A model generated the notes under the pieces. That model saw only the letters and a program-made list of their open reading frames with translations, had not been told where the DNA came from and did no database searches. Shown here piece by piece: positions 49,766 to 59,435 of a DNA stretch of 64,000 bases (positions are counted from its first letter, which is position 1; each line of letters opens with the position of its first letter). The translations under genes were made by a program, and so were the position numbers. Origin of the DNA: Saccharopolyspora ipomoeae (GTDB lineage Bacteria > Actinomycetota > Actinomycetes > Mycobacteriales > Pseudonocardiaceae); contig NZ_JASAOF010000002.1 in NCBI RefSeq assembly GCF_029952525.1, positions 62,001 through 126,000 of the forward strand, read 5' to 3'.

Positions 49766-51226
49766 ATGTCCACAACCGTGGCCGCCCCCACCCCGCTCAA
49801 GAGCTACTCGAAGCTGTTCATCGGCGGGCGCTGGGTGAGCCCGTCCAGCGACCGCCTCATCGAAGTCGTCTCGCCCAGCACCGAAGAGGTCGTCGCGACC
49901 GTTCCCGAAGCGCGCGAAGCCGACGTGGACGCGGCGGTCGCCGCCGCGCGCAAGGCGTTCGACGAGGGGCCCTGGCCGCGCATGACCCCGGCGGAGCGCG
50001 GCGCGGTTCTCGCCCGCGTCGGCGCGGAGGTCGAGAAGCGGTTCGGCGACATGGCGACGGCGTTCACGGCGGAGATCGGAGCACCGGCCGCGGTGAGCGA
50101 AGCGTTCCACCAGAACGCTCTGAAGATGTGGGGCGACGTGTCCACCCTGCACGAGCGGGCCGTGTTCGAGGAGGACCGCGAGTGGGCCGAGGGACGCGGC
50201 AAGCTGGTCCGCGAACCCGTCGGCGTCGTCGCCACGATCATCCCGTGGAACGGGCCGGTGGCCACCGCGTCGTTGAAGATCGGCCCGGCGCTCGCCGCCG
50301 GATGCGCGGTCGTGCTCAAGCCCGCGCCCGAGGGACCGGTCAGCGTCATGATGCTCGCCGAGGCCTTGGAAGCCGCAGGACTTCCCGAAGGCGTCGTCAG
50401 CGTCCTGCCCGCAGGTCGCGAGGTCGGCGAGCACCTGGTGACCCACCCCGGCGTGGACAAGGTCGCCTTCACCGGCAGCACCGCCGCGGGCAAGCGGATC
50501 ATGAGCCTGTGCGGCGAGCGGATCGCCCGGGTCACCTTGGAACTGGGCGGCAAGTCGGCGGGCATCATCGCCGACGACATCCCGCTGGGCGAGGTGCTGC
50601 CCACGCTCGTGCCGGCCGGGATCGGGCACTCCGGTCAGGTCTGCGCGGCGCTGACCCGGATCCTCGTGCCGCGGGAACGGCAGCAGGAGCTGCTCGACGC
50701 GATGGTGCCGATGCTGGAAGGACTTCCGGTGGGCGACCCCGCGGCTGAGGGGACCGTGCTGGGTCCGCTCGCCGCCGAGCGCCAGCGGGACCGCGTCGAG
50801 GACTACATCCGCATCGGTCTCGAAGAAGGGGCGCGGCTGGTCACCGGCGGCGGCCGTCCCGCCGGACTCGATCGCGGGTACTACGTCCAACCGACCGTCT
50901 TCGCCGATGTCCGCAACGACATGCGCATCGCCCGCGAGGAAATCTTCGGACCGGTGATCTGCGTGATCCCGTTCGACGGCGTCGACGAGGCGGTCGCCCT
51001 CGCCAACGACTCCGACTACGGGCTCTCCGGCGCCGTGTACGCGTCGGACGCGGCCCTGGCCGAGCAGGTCGCGCGCCGCGTGCGGACGGGGCAGATCTCG
51101 GTCAACACGTGGGGCATGTGCGTGGTGCAGCCGTTCGGCGGCTACAAGCAGTCCGGCCTCGGCCGCGAAGGCAACGTCGAAGGCCTTTCCGCGTACCTCG
51201 AAACGAAGTTGATCCAGTACAGCTGA
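49766..51226 (+). CDS. aldehyde dehydrogenase
   Basis: 486 residues from ATG 49766 with AGGAGGA upstream. IIPWNGPVATASLKI, FTGSTAAGKRI, LELGGKSAG and GHSGQVCAALTR give the fold, the general-base Glu and the Cys nucleophile. It probably converts an aldehyde from the alcohol dehydrogenase at 54068 to the carboxylate activated by the CoA ligase at 56574. First gene of a plus-strand run to about 63.5 kb with mostly short gaps. Confidence 0.92.
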   Translation: MSTTVAAPTPLKSYSKLFIGGRWVSPSSDRLIEVVSPSTEEVVATVPEAREADVDAAVAAARKAFDEGPWPRMTPAERGAVLARVGAEVEKRFGDMATAFTAEIGAPAAVSEAFHQNALKMWGDVSTLHERAVFEEDREWAEGRGKLVREPVGVVATIIPWNGPVATASLKIGPALAAGCAVVLKPAPEGPVSVMMLAEALEAAGLPEGVVSVLPAGREVGEHLVTHPGVDKVAFTGSTAAGKRIMSLCGERIARVTLELGGKSAGIIADDIPLGEVLPTLVPAGIGHSGQVCAALTRILVPRERQQELLDAMVPMLEGLPVGDPAAEGTVLGPLAAERQRDRVEDYIRIGLEEGARLVTGGGRPAGLDRGYYVQPTVFADVRNDMRIAREEIFGPVICVIPFDGVDEAVALANDSDYGLSGAVYASDAALAEQVARRVRTGQISVNTWGMCVVQPFGGYKQSGLGREGNVEGLSAYLETKLIQYS

Positions 51227-51289
51227 GTTCGTCGGCGCGACGACACCGCAGCGACTCGCAGAATTCTCTCCCCCGCAAAGAGGTCCGCC

Positions 51290-52219
51290 ATGGCTCTTGA
51301 TGACGCAACATCCGGATTCCTCGCCCAGATGGCCGAGACGGGACAGCCCCCGCTGCACGAGATGGAACCGGAGCAGGCGCGCGGTATGACGGCGATGCTC
51401 AAGGACATGTACGGCGACGGCCCCGAGGTCGCGCGAAGCGAGTTGATCCAGGTTCCCGCCCAGGGCCGCACCATCCCGGTGCGGGTGCTGGTGCCCCACG
51501 ACGAGGCTCGTGGTGTGGTCGTGTACTACCACGGCGGCGGTTGGGTGATCGGCGCGATCGACGAGTTCGAAGCGCTGGGCAGGCAGCTCGCCGACCGCAC
51601 GGGCTGCGCCGTGGCGCTGGTCGACTACCGGCTGGCACCGGAACATCCCTACCCGGCGGCCGTCGACGACGCCTGGGACGCGCTGGTCTGGGTCGACCGC
51701 AACGTCGAGAAGATCTGCGGCAAGCGGGTTCCGCTGATCGTGGCGGGCGACAGCGCGGGCGGGAACCTGGCCGCCGTCGTGAGCCGGAAGGCGCGCGACA
51801 GCGACATCGCGCTCGCTCAGCAGGTTCTGGTGTACCCGGTGACGGACTGCGACTTCGACACCGCGTCCTACACCGACCCGGAGAACCAGCTCATGCTCAG
51901 CCGGGACAGCATGATCTGGTTCTGGAACCACTACGCCCCGGCGGGAACGCGGGAGAACCCGGACGCCTCCCCGGCGCGCGCCCTCGACCTCACCGGACTG
52001 CCACCCGCCGTGGTCCTGACCGCCGAGCACGACGTGCTCCGCGACGAAGGCCAGGCCTACGCCGAAGCGCTGGAGAAAGCAGGCGTCCCGGTGTCCCACC
52101 GGCGGTTCGCGGGCCAGATGCACGGCTTCTTCACCATGGTGAACCTGCTGCCCGGCAGCGAACAGGGGATCAGCTACGTGGTGGACGAGATCGACGAACG
52201 GCTCCGCGCGATCAGCTGA
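51290..52219 (+). CDS. alpha/beta hydrolase, HSL family (lactone hydrolase or esterase)
   Basis: 309 residues. HGGGW is the oxyanion-hole motif, GDSAGGN the nucleophile elbow with Ser, AEHDVLRDEG supplies Asp and QMHGF the His. Family members hydrolyse short esters and lactones; epsilon-lactone hydrolases of monoterpene pathways belong here. It lies directly before the Baeyer-Villiger-type monooxygenase gene, the classic pairing for oxidising a cyclic ketone to a lactone and opening it. Specificity is inferred from context. Confidence 0.9.
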   Translation: MALDDATSGFLAQMAETGQPPLHEMEPEQARGMTAMLKDMYGDGPEVARSELIQVPAQGRTIPVRVLVPHDEARGVVVYYHGGGWVIGAIDEFEALGRQLADRTGCAVALVDYRLAPEHPYPAAVDDAWDALVWVDRNVEKICGKRVPLIVAGDSAGGNLAAVVSRKARDSDIALAQQVLVYPVTDCDFDTASYTDPENQLMLSRDSMIWFWNHYAPAGTRENPDASPARALDLTGLPPAVVLTAEHDVLRDEGQAYAEALEKAGVPVSHRRFAGQMHGFFTMVNLLPGSEQGISYVVDEIDERLRAIS

Positions 52220-52360
52220 CCGCCCAGACGAACCGCGGTAAATGCAGAGGAATCGAAGCGACCATCCGAGCGGATGGGCCGCTCACCCCGCGCCGCCCAG
52301 ATGACGCCCCCCCGAGAAATCCCAACGGAATCTCCGAAGACTTCGCGAGGACGGGATCTT

Positions 52361-53980
52361 ATGAACGACACGAGGAACATTCCCGCGCAACTCGACGCGG
52401 TGGTGGTCGGTGCCGGTTTCTCCGGTCTGTACATGCTCCACCAACTCCGCCGGCTCGGGATGAGCGCGAAGGTCGTCGAGGCCGGTGGCGACGTGGGCGG
52501 GACCTGGTACTGGAACAAGTACCCGGGAGCCCGCTGCGACGTGGAGAGCATGCACTACTCCTACTCCTTCGACCAGGAGCTGGAGCAGGAGTGGGAGTGG
52601 ACCGAGAAGTACCCGGGTCAGCCCGAGATCCACGCCTACATCCGCCACGTCGCCGAACGGCACGACCTGCGCAGGGACATCGTGCTGAACACCAAGGTCA
52701 CCGAAGCCCGATTCGATGAAGGCTCGTCCCGCTGGACGGTCCGGACCGATCAGGGCGACGAGGTGAGCGCGCGGTACTGCATCATGGCGGTCGGGTGCCT
52801 GTCGAAGCCGAAGATGCCGGAGATCCCCGGGATCGAGAACTACACCGGGAACTGGTACCACACCTCGCACTGGCCCGATGAGCGCGTGGACTTCAGCGGC
52901 CAGCGGGTCGCGGTGATCGGCACCGGATCGTCGGGGATCCAGGCGATCCCGATCCTGGCCGAGCGGGCCGAGGCGCTCACCGTCTTCCAGCGGACCGCCA
53001 ACTTCAGCCTCCCCACCTTCAACGGCCCGATCGACCAGGACCTGGTCTCCCGGATCAAGGCCGACTACCAGCAGATCCGGGAAGAGGGGCGGATGTCGGG
53101 CTTCGGCATCGCCGTGGAAGCGCCCACCGAGTCCGCACTCGAAGTGGACGACGACGAACGCCACGCCAAGTACACGGAGCGGTGGAACCGGGGCAATCTC
53201 ACGGGTGTCCTGCAGGCCTACACCGACCTGCTGACCGACGAGCGCGCGAACGACACCGCGGCCGAATTCGTGCGCGGCAAGATCCGGGAAATGGTGCACG
53301 ACCCCGAGAAGGCGGAGATCCTCTGCCCCGAGGGCTACGCCTTCGGGACCAAGCGGCCCTGCTTGGACACGGGCTACTACGACACGTTCAACCGCGAGCA
53401 CGTCGAACTGGTCGACCTGCGGGCGACCCCTCTCGTGGAGATCACCGAGAAAGGGGTGCGCACCACCGAGCGGGAGCACGAGTTCGACAGCATCGTCTTC
53501 GCAACCGGTTTCGACGCGATGACCGGCGCGCTGCTGTCCATCGACGTCGTGGGCCGGGACGGGGTCTCCCTGCGGGACAAGTGGGCCGAAGGTCCGAGCA
53601 CCTACCTCGGACTGACCACGACCGGTTTCCCCAACCTGTTCACCATCACCGGCCCGGGCAGCCCGTCGGTGCTGAGCAACATGATCGTGTCGATCGAGCA
53701 GCACGTGGAGTGGATCAGCGACCTGCTGTCGCACATGTCCGAGCAGCGGCTCACCGTGGTGGAACCGACCGAATCCGCCGAGAAGCAGTGGACGGACCAC
53801 GTGCAGGAGTGCGGTGAGGCGACGCTGTTCACCAAGACCGACTCCTGGTACCTGGGCGCGAACGTGCCCGGGAAGCCGCGCGTGTTCATGCCCTACATCG
53901 GAGGCGTGGGGGCCTACCGCGAGAAGTGCGACGAGGTCGCAGCCAACGGGTACGAGGGCTTCGCGCTGCAGGGTTCCTGA
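52361..53980 (+). CDS. flavin-dependent Baeyer-Villiger-type monooxygenase
   Basis: 539 residues from ATG 52361. GAGFSGLYMLHQL binds FAD and GTGSSGIQAIPIL binds NADPH. Between them YTGNWYHTSHW fits the type I BVMO fingerprint [FY]xGxxxHxxxW. WYWNKYPGARCDVES is the conserved GGTWYW-type block of cyclohexanone and steroid monooxygenases. It inserts one oxygen next to a ketone using NADPH and O2, giving an ester or lactone. The hydrolase before it and alcohol dehydrogenase after it form a ketone-to-hydroxyacid set. Confidence 0.92.
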   Translation: MNDTRNIPAQLDAVVVGAGFSGLYMLHQLRRLGMSAKVVEAGGDVGGTWYWNKYPGARCDVESMHYSYSFDQELEQEWEWTEKYPGQPEIHAYIRHVAERHDLRRDIVLNTKVTEARFDEGSSRWTVRTDQGDEVSARYCIMAVGCLSKPKMPEIPGIENYTGNWYHTSHWPDERVDFSGQRVAVIGTGSSGIQAIPILAERAEALTVFQRTANFSLPTFNGPIDQDLVSRIKADYQQIREEGRMSGFGIAVEAPTESALEVDDDERHAKYTERWNRGNLTGVLQAYTDLLTDERANDTAAEFVRGKIREMVHDPEKAEILCPEGYAFGTKRPCLDTGYYDTFNREHVELVDLRATPLVEITEKGVRTTEREHEFDSIVFATGFDAMTGALLSIDVVGRDGVSLRDKWAEGPSTYLGLTTTGFPNLFTITGPGSPSVLSNMIVSIEQHVEWISDLLSHMSEQRLTVVEPTESAEKQWTDHVQECGEATLFTKTDSWYLGANVPGKPRVFMPYIGGVGAYREKCDEVAANGYEGFALQGS

Positions 53981-54067
53981 CGCGGATCGACTGAAACACC
54001 CCCACTCCCGGCCGCCGTCCGCGCGGACGCCGGCGTCGTTCATCCCTTCTGCACGAGGAGACAAGAC

Positions 54068-55186
54068 ATGAAGACCCAAGGCGCGCTCTTGTGGGAGCCG
54101 GGAACCGGCTCGGGCTGGTCGGTGGAGGAGATCGAGCTCGATCCGCCGAAGAATCGGGAGGCGACGGTCAAGCTGGCCGCCTCCGGGATCTGCCACAGCG
54201 ATGACCACCTGGACACCGGCGACATCCCGCTGCCGTGGGCGCCGATCCTCGGCGGCCACGAGGGCGCCGGTGTGGTGACCGAGATCGGGCCGGGTGCCGA
54301 AGGGCTCGAAGTGGGTGACCACGTGGTGTGCTCGTTCCTGCCCTCGTGCGGCCGGTGCACCATGTGCGTGAGCGGACGCTCGAACATGTGCGCCCTCGGC
54401 GCGGGCGTGCTGGGCGGCACCTCACCCGACGGCACCCACCGCATCCACGCCCGGGGCAAGGGCGTCGGGGCGATGTCGTACCTGGGGACCTTCGCGCCGT
54501 ACGTGACCGTGCCGGTGGACGCCCTCGTCAAGATCGACGAGGACATCCCGCTGGAGAAGGCGGCGCTCATCGGATGCGGCGTGCCCACCGGTTGGGGCTC
54601 GTCGGTGTACGCCGCCGACATGCAGCTCGGCGACACCGTCGTGATCTTCGGCGTCGGCGGCGTGGGCATGAACGCGGTTCAGGGCGCTCGGCACCGGGGC
54701 GCGAAGAACATCATCGCGGTGGACCCGGTGGCCTACAAGCGCGAACGGGCGCCCGAGTTCGGAGCGACGCACACGGCGGAGAACGCCGAGCAGGCGGCGG
54801 AGCTGGTCTCGGAGATGACCAACGGCCAGGGCGCCGACCGGGTGCTCATCACGGTGGGCGTCGCGCACGGTTCGCTGCTCGAACCCGCGCAGGCGATGAC
54901 CCGGCGCGGCGGCACGGTCGTGCTGACGGCCGCGGCACCGGTGACCCAGCGGGACGTGCAGATCGACCTGTTCACGTTCGCGATGTCGGGCAAGCGGCTG
55001 CAGGGAACGCTCTACGGGAGCACCAACTCGCGCAACGACATCCCGCTCATCACCGACCTCTACCGGCGGGGCGAGCTCAAGCTGGACGAGCTCGTGACGC
55101 GCACCTACTCCCTGGACGACATCAACACCGCGTTCCAGGACCTCCGCGAGGGGAAGAACATCCGCGGCGTGATCCTCTACGACTGA
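54068..55186 (+). CDS. NDMA/mycofactocin-dependent zinc alcohol dehydrogenase
   Basis: 372 residues of the Zn medium-chain dehydrogenase family. GICHSDDH and GGHEGAG hold the catalytic zinc, CGRCTMCVSGRSNMC the structural zinc, and GVGGVGMNAVQGA the Rossmann motif. MKTQGALLWEPG and the length match the branch named NDMA-dependent (Rxyl_3153 type), whose tightly bound NAD is re-oxidised through mycofactocin. It would oxidise a primary or secondary alcohol of the pathway. Mycofactocin synthesis genes are not in the window. Confidence 0.9.
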   Translation: MKTQGALLWEPGTGSGWSVEEIELDPPKNREATVKLAASGICHSDDHLDTGDIPLPWAPILGGHEGAGVVTEIGPGAEGLEVGDHVVCSFLPSCGRCTMCVSGRSNMCALGAGVLGGTSPDGTHRIHARGKGVGAMSYLGTFAPYVTVPVDALVKIDEDIPLEKAALIGCGVPTGWGSSVYAADMQLGDTVVIFGVGGVGMNAVQGARHRGAKNIIAVDPVAYKRERAPEFGATHTAENAEQAAELVSEMTNGQGADRVLITVGVAHGSLLEPAQAMTRRGGTVVLTAAAPVTQRDVQIDLFTFAMSGKRLQGTLYGSTNSRNDIPLITDLYRRGELKLDELVTRTYSLDDINTAFQDLREGKNIRGVILYD

Positions 55187-55253
55187 GGACCACCGCGCGG
55201 ATCACCGAAGACGGCCATTCCCCGAGAAGTTCGAGTTCGGGAAGCGAGATCCC

Positions 55254-55697
55254 ATGACCAGCACAGAGATTTCCGAGAAGACAGCAGCCGAGCTGGAGAT
55301 CATCCAGGCGACGCACCGATACGCGCGGGGACTGGACAGGTTCGACCCGGAGGAGGCCCTGTCCGCGTTCGCCGAGGACGCGGTCTGGGACGCCACCCCG
55401 GTCGGCCTGGAGCGCTTCGCGGGGCGCGAGCAGATCAGGGCGTTCTTCGAGCGGGACGCGGACGCGATCGCGTGCCAGTTCCACATCATCACCAACCACG
55501 TGATCGAGTTCGACGCCGGTGATCGGGCGCACGGGACGAACTACGTGTTCTCCGAGGGCCAGACGAAGAGCGGGGCCAAGTTCAAGGCGGTGGCCCTCAA
55601 CGAGGACACCTACGTCGCGACGCCGGACGGCTGGCTCATCGCCTCACGCGTGATCTCGGCCCTGACGCCGCCCGAACTGGACGGATTCGACGCATGA
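55254..55697 (+). CDS. SnoaL-like (NTF2-fold) protein
   Basis: 147 residues. EIIQATHRYARGLDRFDPEEALSAF-type start, with an acid-aromatic pocket (FAGREQIRAFFE) and HIITNHVIEF, places it in the SnoaL_4/nuclear transport factor 2 fold. This fold includes ketosteroid isomerase, the bile acid dehydratase BaiE and limonene epoxide hydrolase. Its stop overlaps the next start by 4 bp. A dehydratase, isomerase or epoxide hydrolase role is plausible but not shown by specific catalytic residues. Confidence 0.82.
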   Translation: MTSTEISEKTAAELEIIQATHRYARGLDRFDPEEALSAFAEDAVWDATPVGLERFAGREQIRAFFERDADAIACQFHIITNHVIEFDAGDRAHGTNYVFSEGQTKSGAKFKAVALNEDTYVATPDGWLIASRVISALTPPELDGFDA

Positions 55698-56542
55698 GCG
55701 GGGACCGGGGAAAGGACCTGATCAAGGCCTATCTGGACGCCGTGGGTTCGCTCAGCGTCGACGACATCGCGCCGCTGTTCCACGTGGACGGCCGGCTGGA
55801 CATCCCGTACGCGCCGGAGGGCATCCCCCGCACGCTCGAGGGCCGGGCGGCGATCGATGAGTTCTACCAGGCGCTGCCCCGGATGGTGACGCCGATGAAC
55901 TTCTCCGACTACCGGATCTGGGCCCTGGACGAGGAGGGGGAGTACGTCGCCGAGTACCGGTCGGACTCCTCGTTCAAGGCAACCGGTGCCGCCTACCGCA
56001 ACGACTACGTCGCGCGGGTGACCGTCCGGTACGACGGGATCGTCCGGTTCGCCGAGTACTTCGACCCGATCCCGCTGGTCCAGGCGCTGGGCGGGACGGT
56101 GACGCCGGCGTCCGAGGCGGTGGCGGACGCCGGTCCCGCGGACCGCGGGGCGATCGAGGACGTGCTCAACCGGTACGCGATCGCCTACGACGAGAACGAC
56201 ATGAGCACGATGGCGGACTGCTTCACGCAGGACGCCGTGATGAGCCTCCGGGTCCAGGACGGCGATCTCATCGGGCCCTTCGAAGGCCGGGACGCCATCG
56301 TGCAGCTCATGCGGGATTCGCTGGCCACGCAGACCGACCAGCGACGGCACATCGTCACCAACGCGGTGATCCGCGCGGCCGGCGGGTCCGCGGCGTCCGT
56401 CGAGTCCTACCTGACGCTGATCTCCGTGGAGGGCAAGACGCTGACGGTGTTGTCGACCGCGCGCTACGAGGACCAGCTCGTGCGCGACGGCGGTGCGTGG
56501 CGGTTCAGCAAGCGCCACGTCCAGCTCGATCTCCCGTACTGA
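55694..56542 (+). CDS. tandem SnoaL-like double-domain protein
   Basis: 282 residues made of two NTF2-fold modules, about 1-130 (IKAYLDAVGSLSVDDIAPLF, FYQALPRMV) and about 150-282 (VLNRYAIAYDENDMSTMADC, HIVTNAVIRAAG). Most family members have a single module of about 140, so this looks like a fusion that makes an internal pseudo-dimer. ATGA overlap with the upstream SnoaL gene suggests they act together or form a complex. Function is inferred only as for the neighbour. Confidence 0.82.
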   Translation: MSGDRGKDLIKAYLDAVGSLSVDDIAPLFHVDGRLDIPYAPEGIPRTLEGRAAIDEFYQALPRMVTPMNFSDYRIWALDEEGEYVAEYRSDSSFKATGAAYRNDYVARVTVRYDGIVRFAEYFDPIPLVQALGGTVTPASEAVADAGPADRGAIEDVLNRYAIAYDENDMSTMADCFTQDAVMSLRVQDGDLIGPFEGRDAIVQLMRDSLATQTDQRRHIVTNAVIRAAGGSAASVESYLTLISVEGKTLTVLSTARYEDQLVRDGGAWRFSKRHVQLDLPY

Positions 56543-56573
56543 GACGGGTACCGATGCTGCGAGGAGCGGAAGC

Positions 56574-58127
56574 GTGAACCAGGGACTCATACCCGCCAAG
56601 TGGGCCGCGTTGTGCCCCGGTCAGCACGCCGTGTTCGACGTCCCGAACGACCGCCGGCTCACCTGGCGGGAGCTGGACTCGATGGTGCGGCGGCTGGCAA
56701 ACGGCCTCGTCGATCTCGGGCTGAAACCGGGTGACCGGGTCGCGGTGCTCTCGCGCAACTGCGCCGAGTACCAGGCCCTGTACTTCGCCGCCGGTCGGGC
56801 AGGGCTGGTGCTGCAGCCGCTGAACTGGCGGCTGGCGGCCCCGGAGCTGGTGGCCATCGTCGGGGACGCGCGTCCCAGCGCGGTCATCAGCTCGCGCGAG
56901 TGGGCGGGCGCGGTCGCCGAGCTGCAGCGGCACGTCGACGTCCCGCACTGGCTGGAGTTCGGCGCGGACGGGGATGGCGGCCTGGAACGGCTGATGGACG
57001 CCGCCTCGGACGACGAACCCGAGTGGTCGTCGCAGGCGGGCGACGACGATCCGTTCTTCATCCTCTACACCGGTGGGACCACCGGGCGGTCCAAGGGCGC
57101 CCTGCACTCCCATCGCAGCGCGGCGGCCGGGATGCTCAACCAGACCGTGGCCGAGCGCATCGTACCCACCGACGTGTACATGCTGACCGGGCAGATGTAC
57201 CACATCCCGGTGGTGCTCGCGATGAACTACCTCAAGCACGGGTGCCCGCTGGTGCTGGTGAACTTCGAACCGAAGCAGGCGCTGGAGGTCATCGAGGCCG
57301 AACGGGTGTCGGCGTTCCTGGGCATCACCACGATGCTGAACTGGATGATGGCCGTCGAGGGCTTCGGCGGGTACGACCTGTCCAGCCTGCGCAACATCCA
57401 GTACGGCGGCGGTCCGATGCCGTCGAGCATCGTCCGCCAGTCCCTGGAGTCGTTCCCCTGCACGCTGATCCAGGGCTACGGGCAGACCGAGGGGTCGACG
57501 ATGTGCTTCCTGTCCCAGGAGGACCACGTGAACGCCCTCGCGGGATCCCGTCCCGAGCGGCTGCGGTCCTGCGGCCGCGAGGGGTTCGGCACCTCCGTGC
57601 GGGTCGTCGACGACGACGGCCGCGACGTCCCGCAGGACGGCCGGACGCCGGGCGAGATCATCGTGCGGTCCGAGGCGAACATGCTCGGCTACTGGAACCG
57701 GCCGGATCTCACCGCGCAGACGCTGCGCAACGGGTGGATGTGGACCGGGGACGTCGCCACCTGGGACGAGGACCGCTACGTCTTCATCGTCGACCGCGCC
57801 AAGGACATGATCATCTCGGGCGGCGAGAACATCTTCAGCGTCCAGGTGGAGGAGGCCGTCGCCCAGCACCCGGCCGTGCTCGAATGCGCCGTCATCGGCG
57901 TGCCGGACGACGAATGGGGCGAGTCGGTCAAGGCGGTCGTGGTGGTCAAGCCGGACAGCGAGGTGACCGAGCAGGACATCATCGAACAGGCGCGCCGACA
58001 CCTGGCCGGTTATCAGAAGCCGCGTTCCGTGGACTTCGTCCACGAGCTGCCGAAGGCGCCGACCGGGAAGATCCTCAAGCGCGCGCTGCGGGAGCCCTAC
58101 TGGGCCGCTCGGGGGCGCCATGTCTGA
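56574..58127 (+). CDS. acyl-CoA synthetase / AMP-dependent CoA ligase
   Basis: 517 residues from GTG 56574 with GAGGAG upstream. ANL motifs: LYTGGTTGRSKG, GYGQTEGS, GWMWTGDVATWDED, DMIISGGENIFS and the C-terminal lysine in KAPTGKILKRAL. It activates a carboxylate of the pathway as its CoA ester. Overlaps the following MaoC-like gene by 8 bp. It differs from the ligase at 35186, so acids at two stages may be activated. Confidence 0.91.
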   Translation: MNQGLIPAKWAALCPGQHAVFDVPNDRRLTWRELDSMVRRLANGLVDLGLKPGDRVAVLSRNCAEYQALYFAAGRAGLVLQPLNWRLAAPELVAIVGDARPSAVISSREWAGAVAELQRHVDVPHWLEFGADGDGGLERLMDAASDDEPEWSSQAGDDDPFFILYTGGTTGRSKGALHSHRSAAAGMLNQTVAERIVPTDVYMLTGQMYHIPVVLAMNYLKHGCPLVLVNFEPKQALEVIEAERVSAFLGITTMLNWMMAVEGFGGYDLSSLRNIQYGGGPMPSSIVRQSLESFPCTLIQGYGQTEGSTMCFLSQEDHVNALAGSRPERLRSCGREGFGTSVRVVDDDGRDVPQDGRTPGEIIVRSEANMLGYWNRPDLTAQTLRNGWMWTGDVATWDEDRYVFIVDRAKDMIISGGENIFSVQVEEAVAQHPAVLECAVIGVPDDEWGESVKAVVVVKPDSEVTEQDIIEQARRHLAGYQKPRSVDFVHELPKAPTGKILKRALREPYWAARGRHV

Positions 58128-58575
58128 CGGGGCGACCGCGCCGTCGGCGGCGGACGTGAGCAGGCAGGTGGGACGCCGCTTCCCGGGCGGGGAGTTCGTC
58201 GTCGAGCCGTGGCGCGCGTGGCTGGTCGCGGATGTCGTGCTGGACGAGCCCGGCGGGACGGTGGCCCACCCCCTGTTCGTCTGGATGGCCGCGACCGGTG
58301 CGATGGGGTTGAGCTGGGACGAGCTGTTCGCGTGGTTCGGCTCGACGGCGGCGGACGGCCCGATGTTCGGCGAGCACGAGACCTCGATCCACCGGCCGCT
58401 GGTGGTCGGCGGGACCTACGCGGTCAGCGGCGGGATCACCTCCGCGGACAGGAAGTCCGGTCGCACCGCCGGTGCGTTCGACCTCGTCGGCTACGAGCTC
58501 GAACTGCGCGACAAGGCCGACGGGGTGCACGTCGCGACCTGCTGGAACTCGCTCGTCTTCCCGCGGAGGCACTGA
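58120..58575 (+). CDS. MaoC/FAS1-type dehydratase-like subunit without the hydratase motif
   Basis: 151 residues of the hot-dog fold resembling the N-terminal, non-catalytic half of two-hot-dog hydratases (WAATGAMGLSWDELFAWF, HETSIHRPLVVGGTYAVSG). It lacks the DxNPxH motif found in its neighbour. The next gene begins at its stop (TGATG), so the two probably form a heteromer like HadAB or the steroid ChsH1/ChsH2 enzymes, one chain supplying the substrate tunnel and the other the catalysis. Confidence 0.75.
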   Translation: MSDGATAPSAADVSRQVGRRFPGGEFVVEPWRAWLVADVVLDEPGGTVAHPLFVWMAATGAMGLSWDELFAWFGSTAADGPMFGEHETSIHRPLVVGGTYAVSGGITSADRKSGRTAGAFDLVGYELELRDKADGVHVATCWNSLVFPRRH

Positions 58576-59003
58576 TGGAGGTCGCGGTCGGTGCGCGGTT
58601 GCCGGAGTGGCGAGTGCCCGCGGTCAGCGCCGAGAAGATGAAGACCACGGCGGCCCTGCTGGCCGATCCCAACCCGATCCACTGGGACGTCGAGGTCGTC
58701 CGCGCGCTCGGCATGGGTGAGCGTCCGATCAACCAGGGCCCGCTGAACATGGGCTACGTGCTCAACATGCTCGCGGCCTGGAGCGGTGGGCACGACCGCC
58801 TGCGCCGATTTCGGGTGCGCTTCCGGGGCAACGTCTTCGCCGGCGACGAGCTCCGCGCCGGCGGTTCGGTCACCGGGGTGCGCGAAGAGGCCGGGATGAC
58901 CGTGGCCGACTGCGACGTCTCGCTCGACGTGGTGGGCGGCACGACGGTCCTGAGCGGAACGGCCGCCGTCATCGTCGGGCCGGTGAACGAGGAGAACGCA
59001 TGA
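58575..59003 (+). CDS. MaoC-like enoyl-CoA hydratase, catalytic subunit
   Basis: 142 residues from ATG 58575. LLADPNPIHWDVEVVRALG matches the R-hydratase motif with the catalytic Asp and His (DxNPxHxD), followed by INQGPLNMGYV. Would hydrate a 2-enoyl-CoA together with the subunit at 58120. TGATG upstream, and a 4-bp overlap with the thioesterase after it, indicate tight coupling. Confidence 0.85.
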   Translation: MEVAVGARLPEWRVPAVSAEKMKTTAALLADPNPIHWDVEVVRALGMGERPINQGPLNMGYVLNMLAAWSGGHDRLRRFRVRFRGNVFAGDELRAGGSVTGVREEAGMTVADCDVSLDVVGGTTVLSGTAAVIVGPVNEENA

Positions 59004-59434
59004 CACAGCACGACAAGCTGGAGTTCCAGCTGACCTACGGCGACTGCGACACGGTGGGGATCGCGTTCTTCGCGATCTACTACCGGTGGATGGAGCGGGC
59101 CTACACCTCGTGGATGTCCTCGCACGGCCTGCGCAGCGGGGAGCTGCCCGACCAGCTGGGCATCATCACCGTCGGCGCCAGTTCCGGTGCGGCCTACCTG
59201 CGGCCGGCGAGGGTGCTGGACCGGCTCACCTGCCAGGTGGTCCTCGATCACATCGGTTCCACGTCGTACTCGGTGGGCTACGAGTTCACCAGGGACGGGG
59301 AGCTGATCACCCGGGGACGCATGACCTACGTGTGCCGCGGGCTCGACTGGTCCAAGACCCCGGTTCCCGACGCGCTGCGGCGCGTCCTGGAATCCCTTCC
59401 CAGTCCGCACTTCTCCGTCCCCGCAGGAGTCTGA
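59000..59434 (+). CDS. acyl-CoA thioesterase, 4HBT hot-dog family
   Basis: 144 residues. YGDCDTVGIAFFAIYYRWMER is the 4-hydroxybenzoyl-CoA thioesterase signature with the catalytic Asp in GDCD. It hydrolyses an acyl- or aroyl-CoA thioester, possibly to release a dead-end intermediate or recycle CoA. The ATG overlaps the hydratase stop and the next gene starts 1 bp after this stop. Confidence 0.87.
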   Translation: MTQHDKLEFQLTYGDCDTVGIAFFAIYYRWMERAYTSWMSSHGLRSGELPDQLGIITVGASSGAAYLRPARVLDRLTCQVVLDHIGSTSYSVGYEFTRDGELITRGRMTYVCRGLDWSKTPVPDALRRVLESLPSPHFSVPAGV

Positions 59435-59435
59435 C

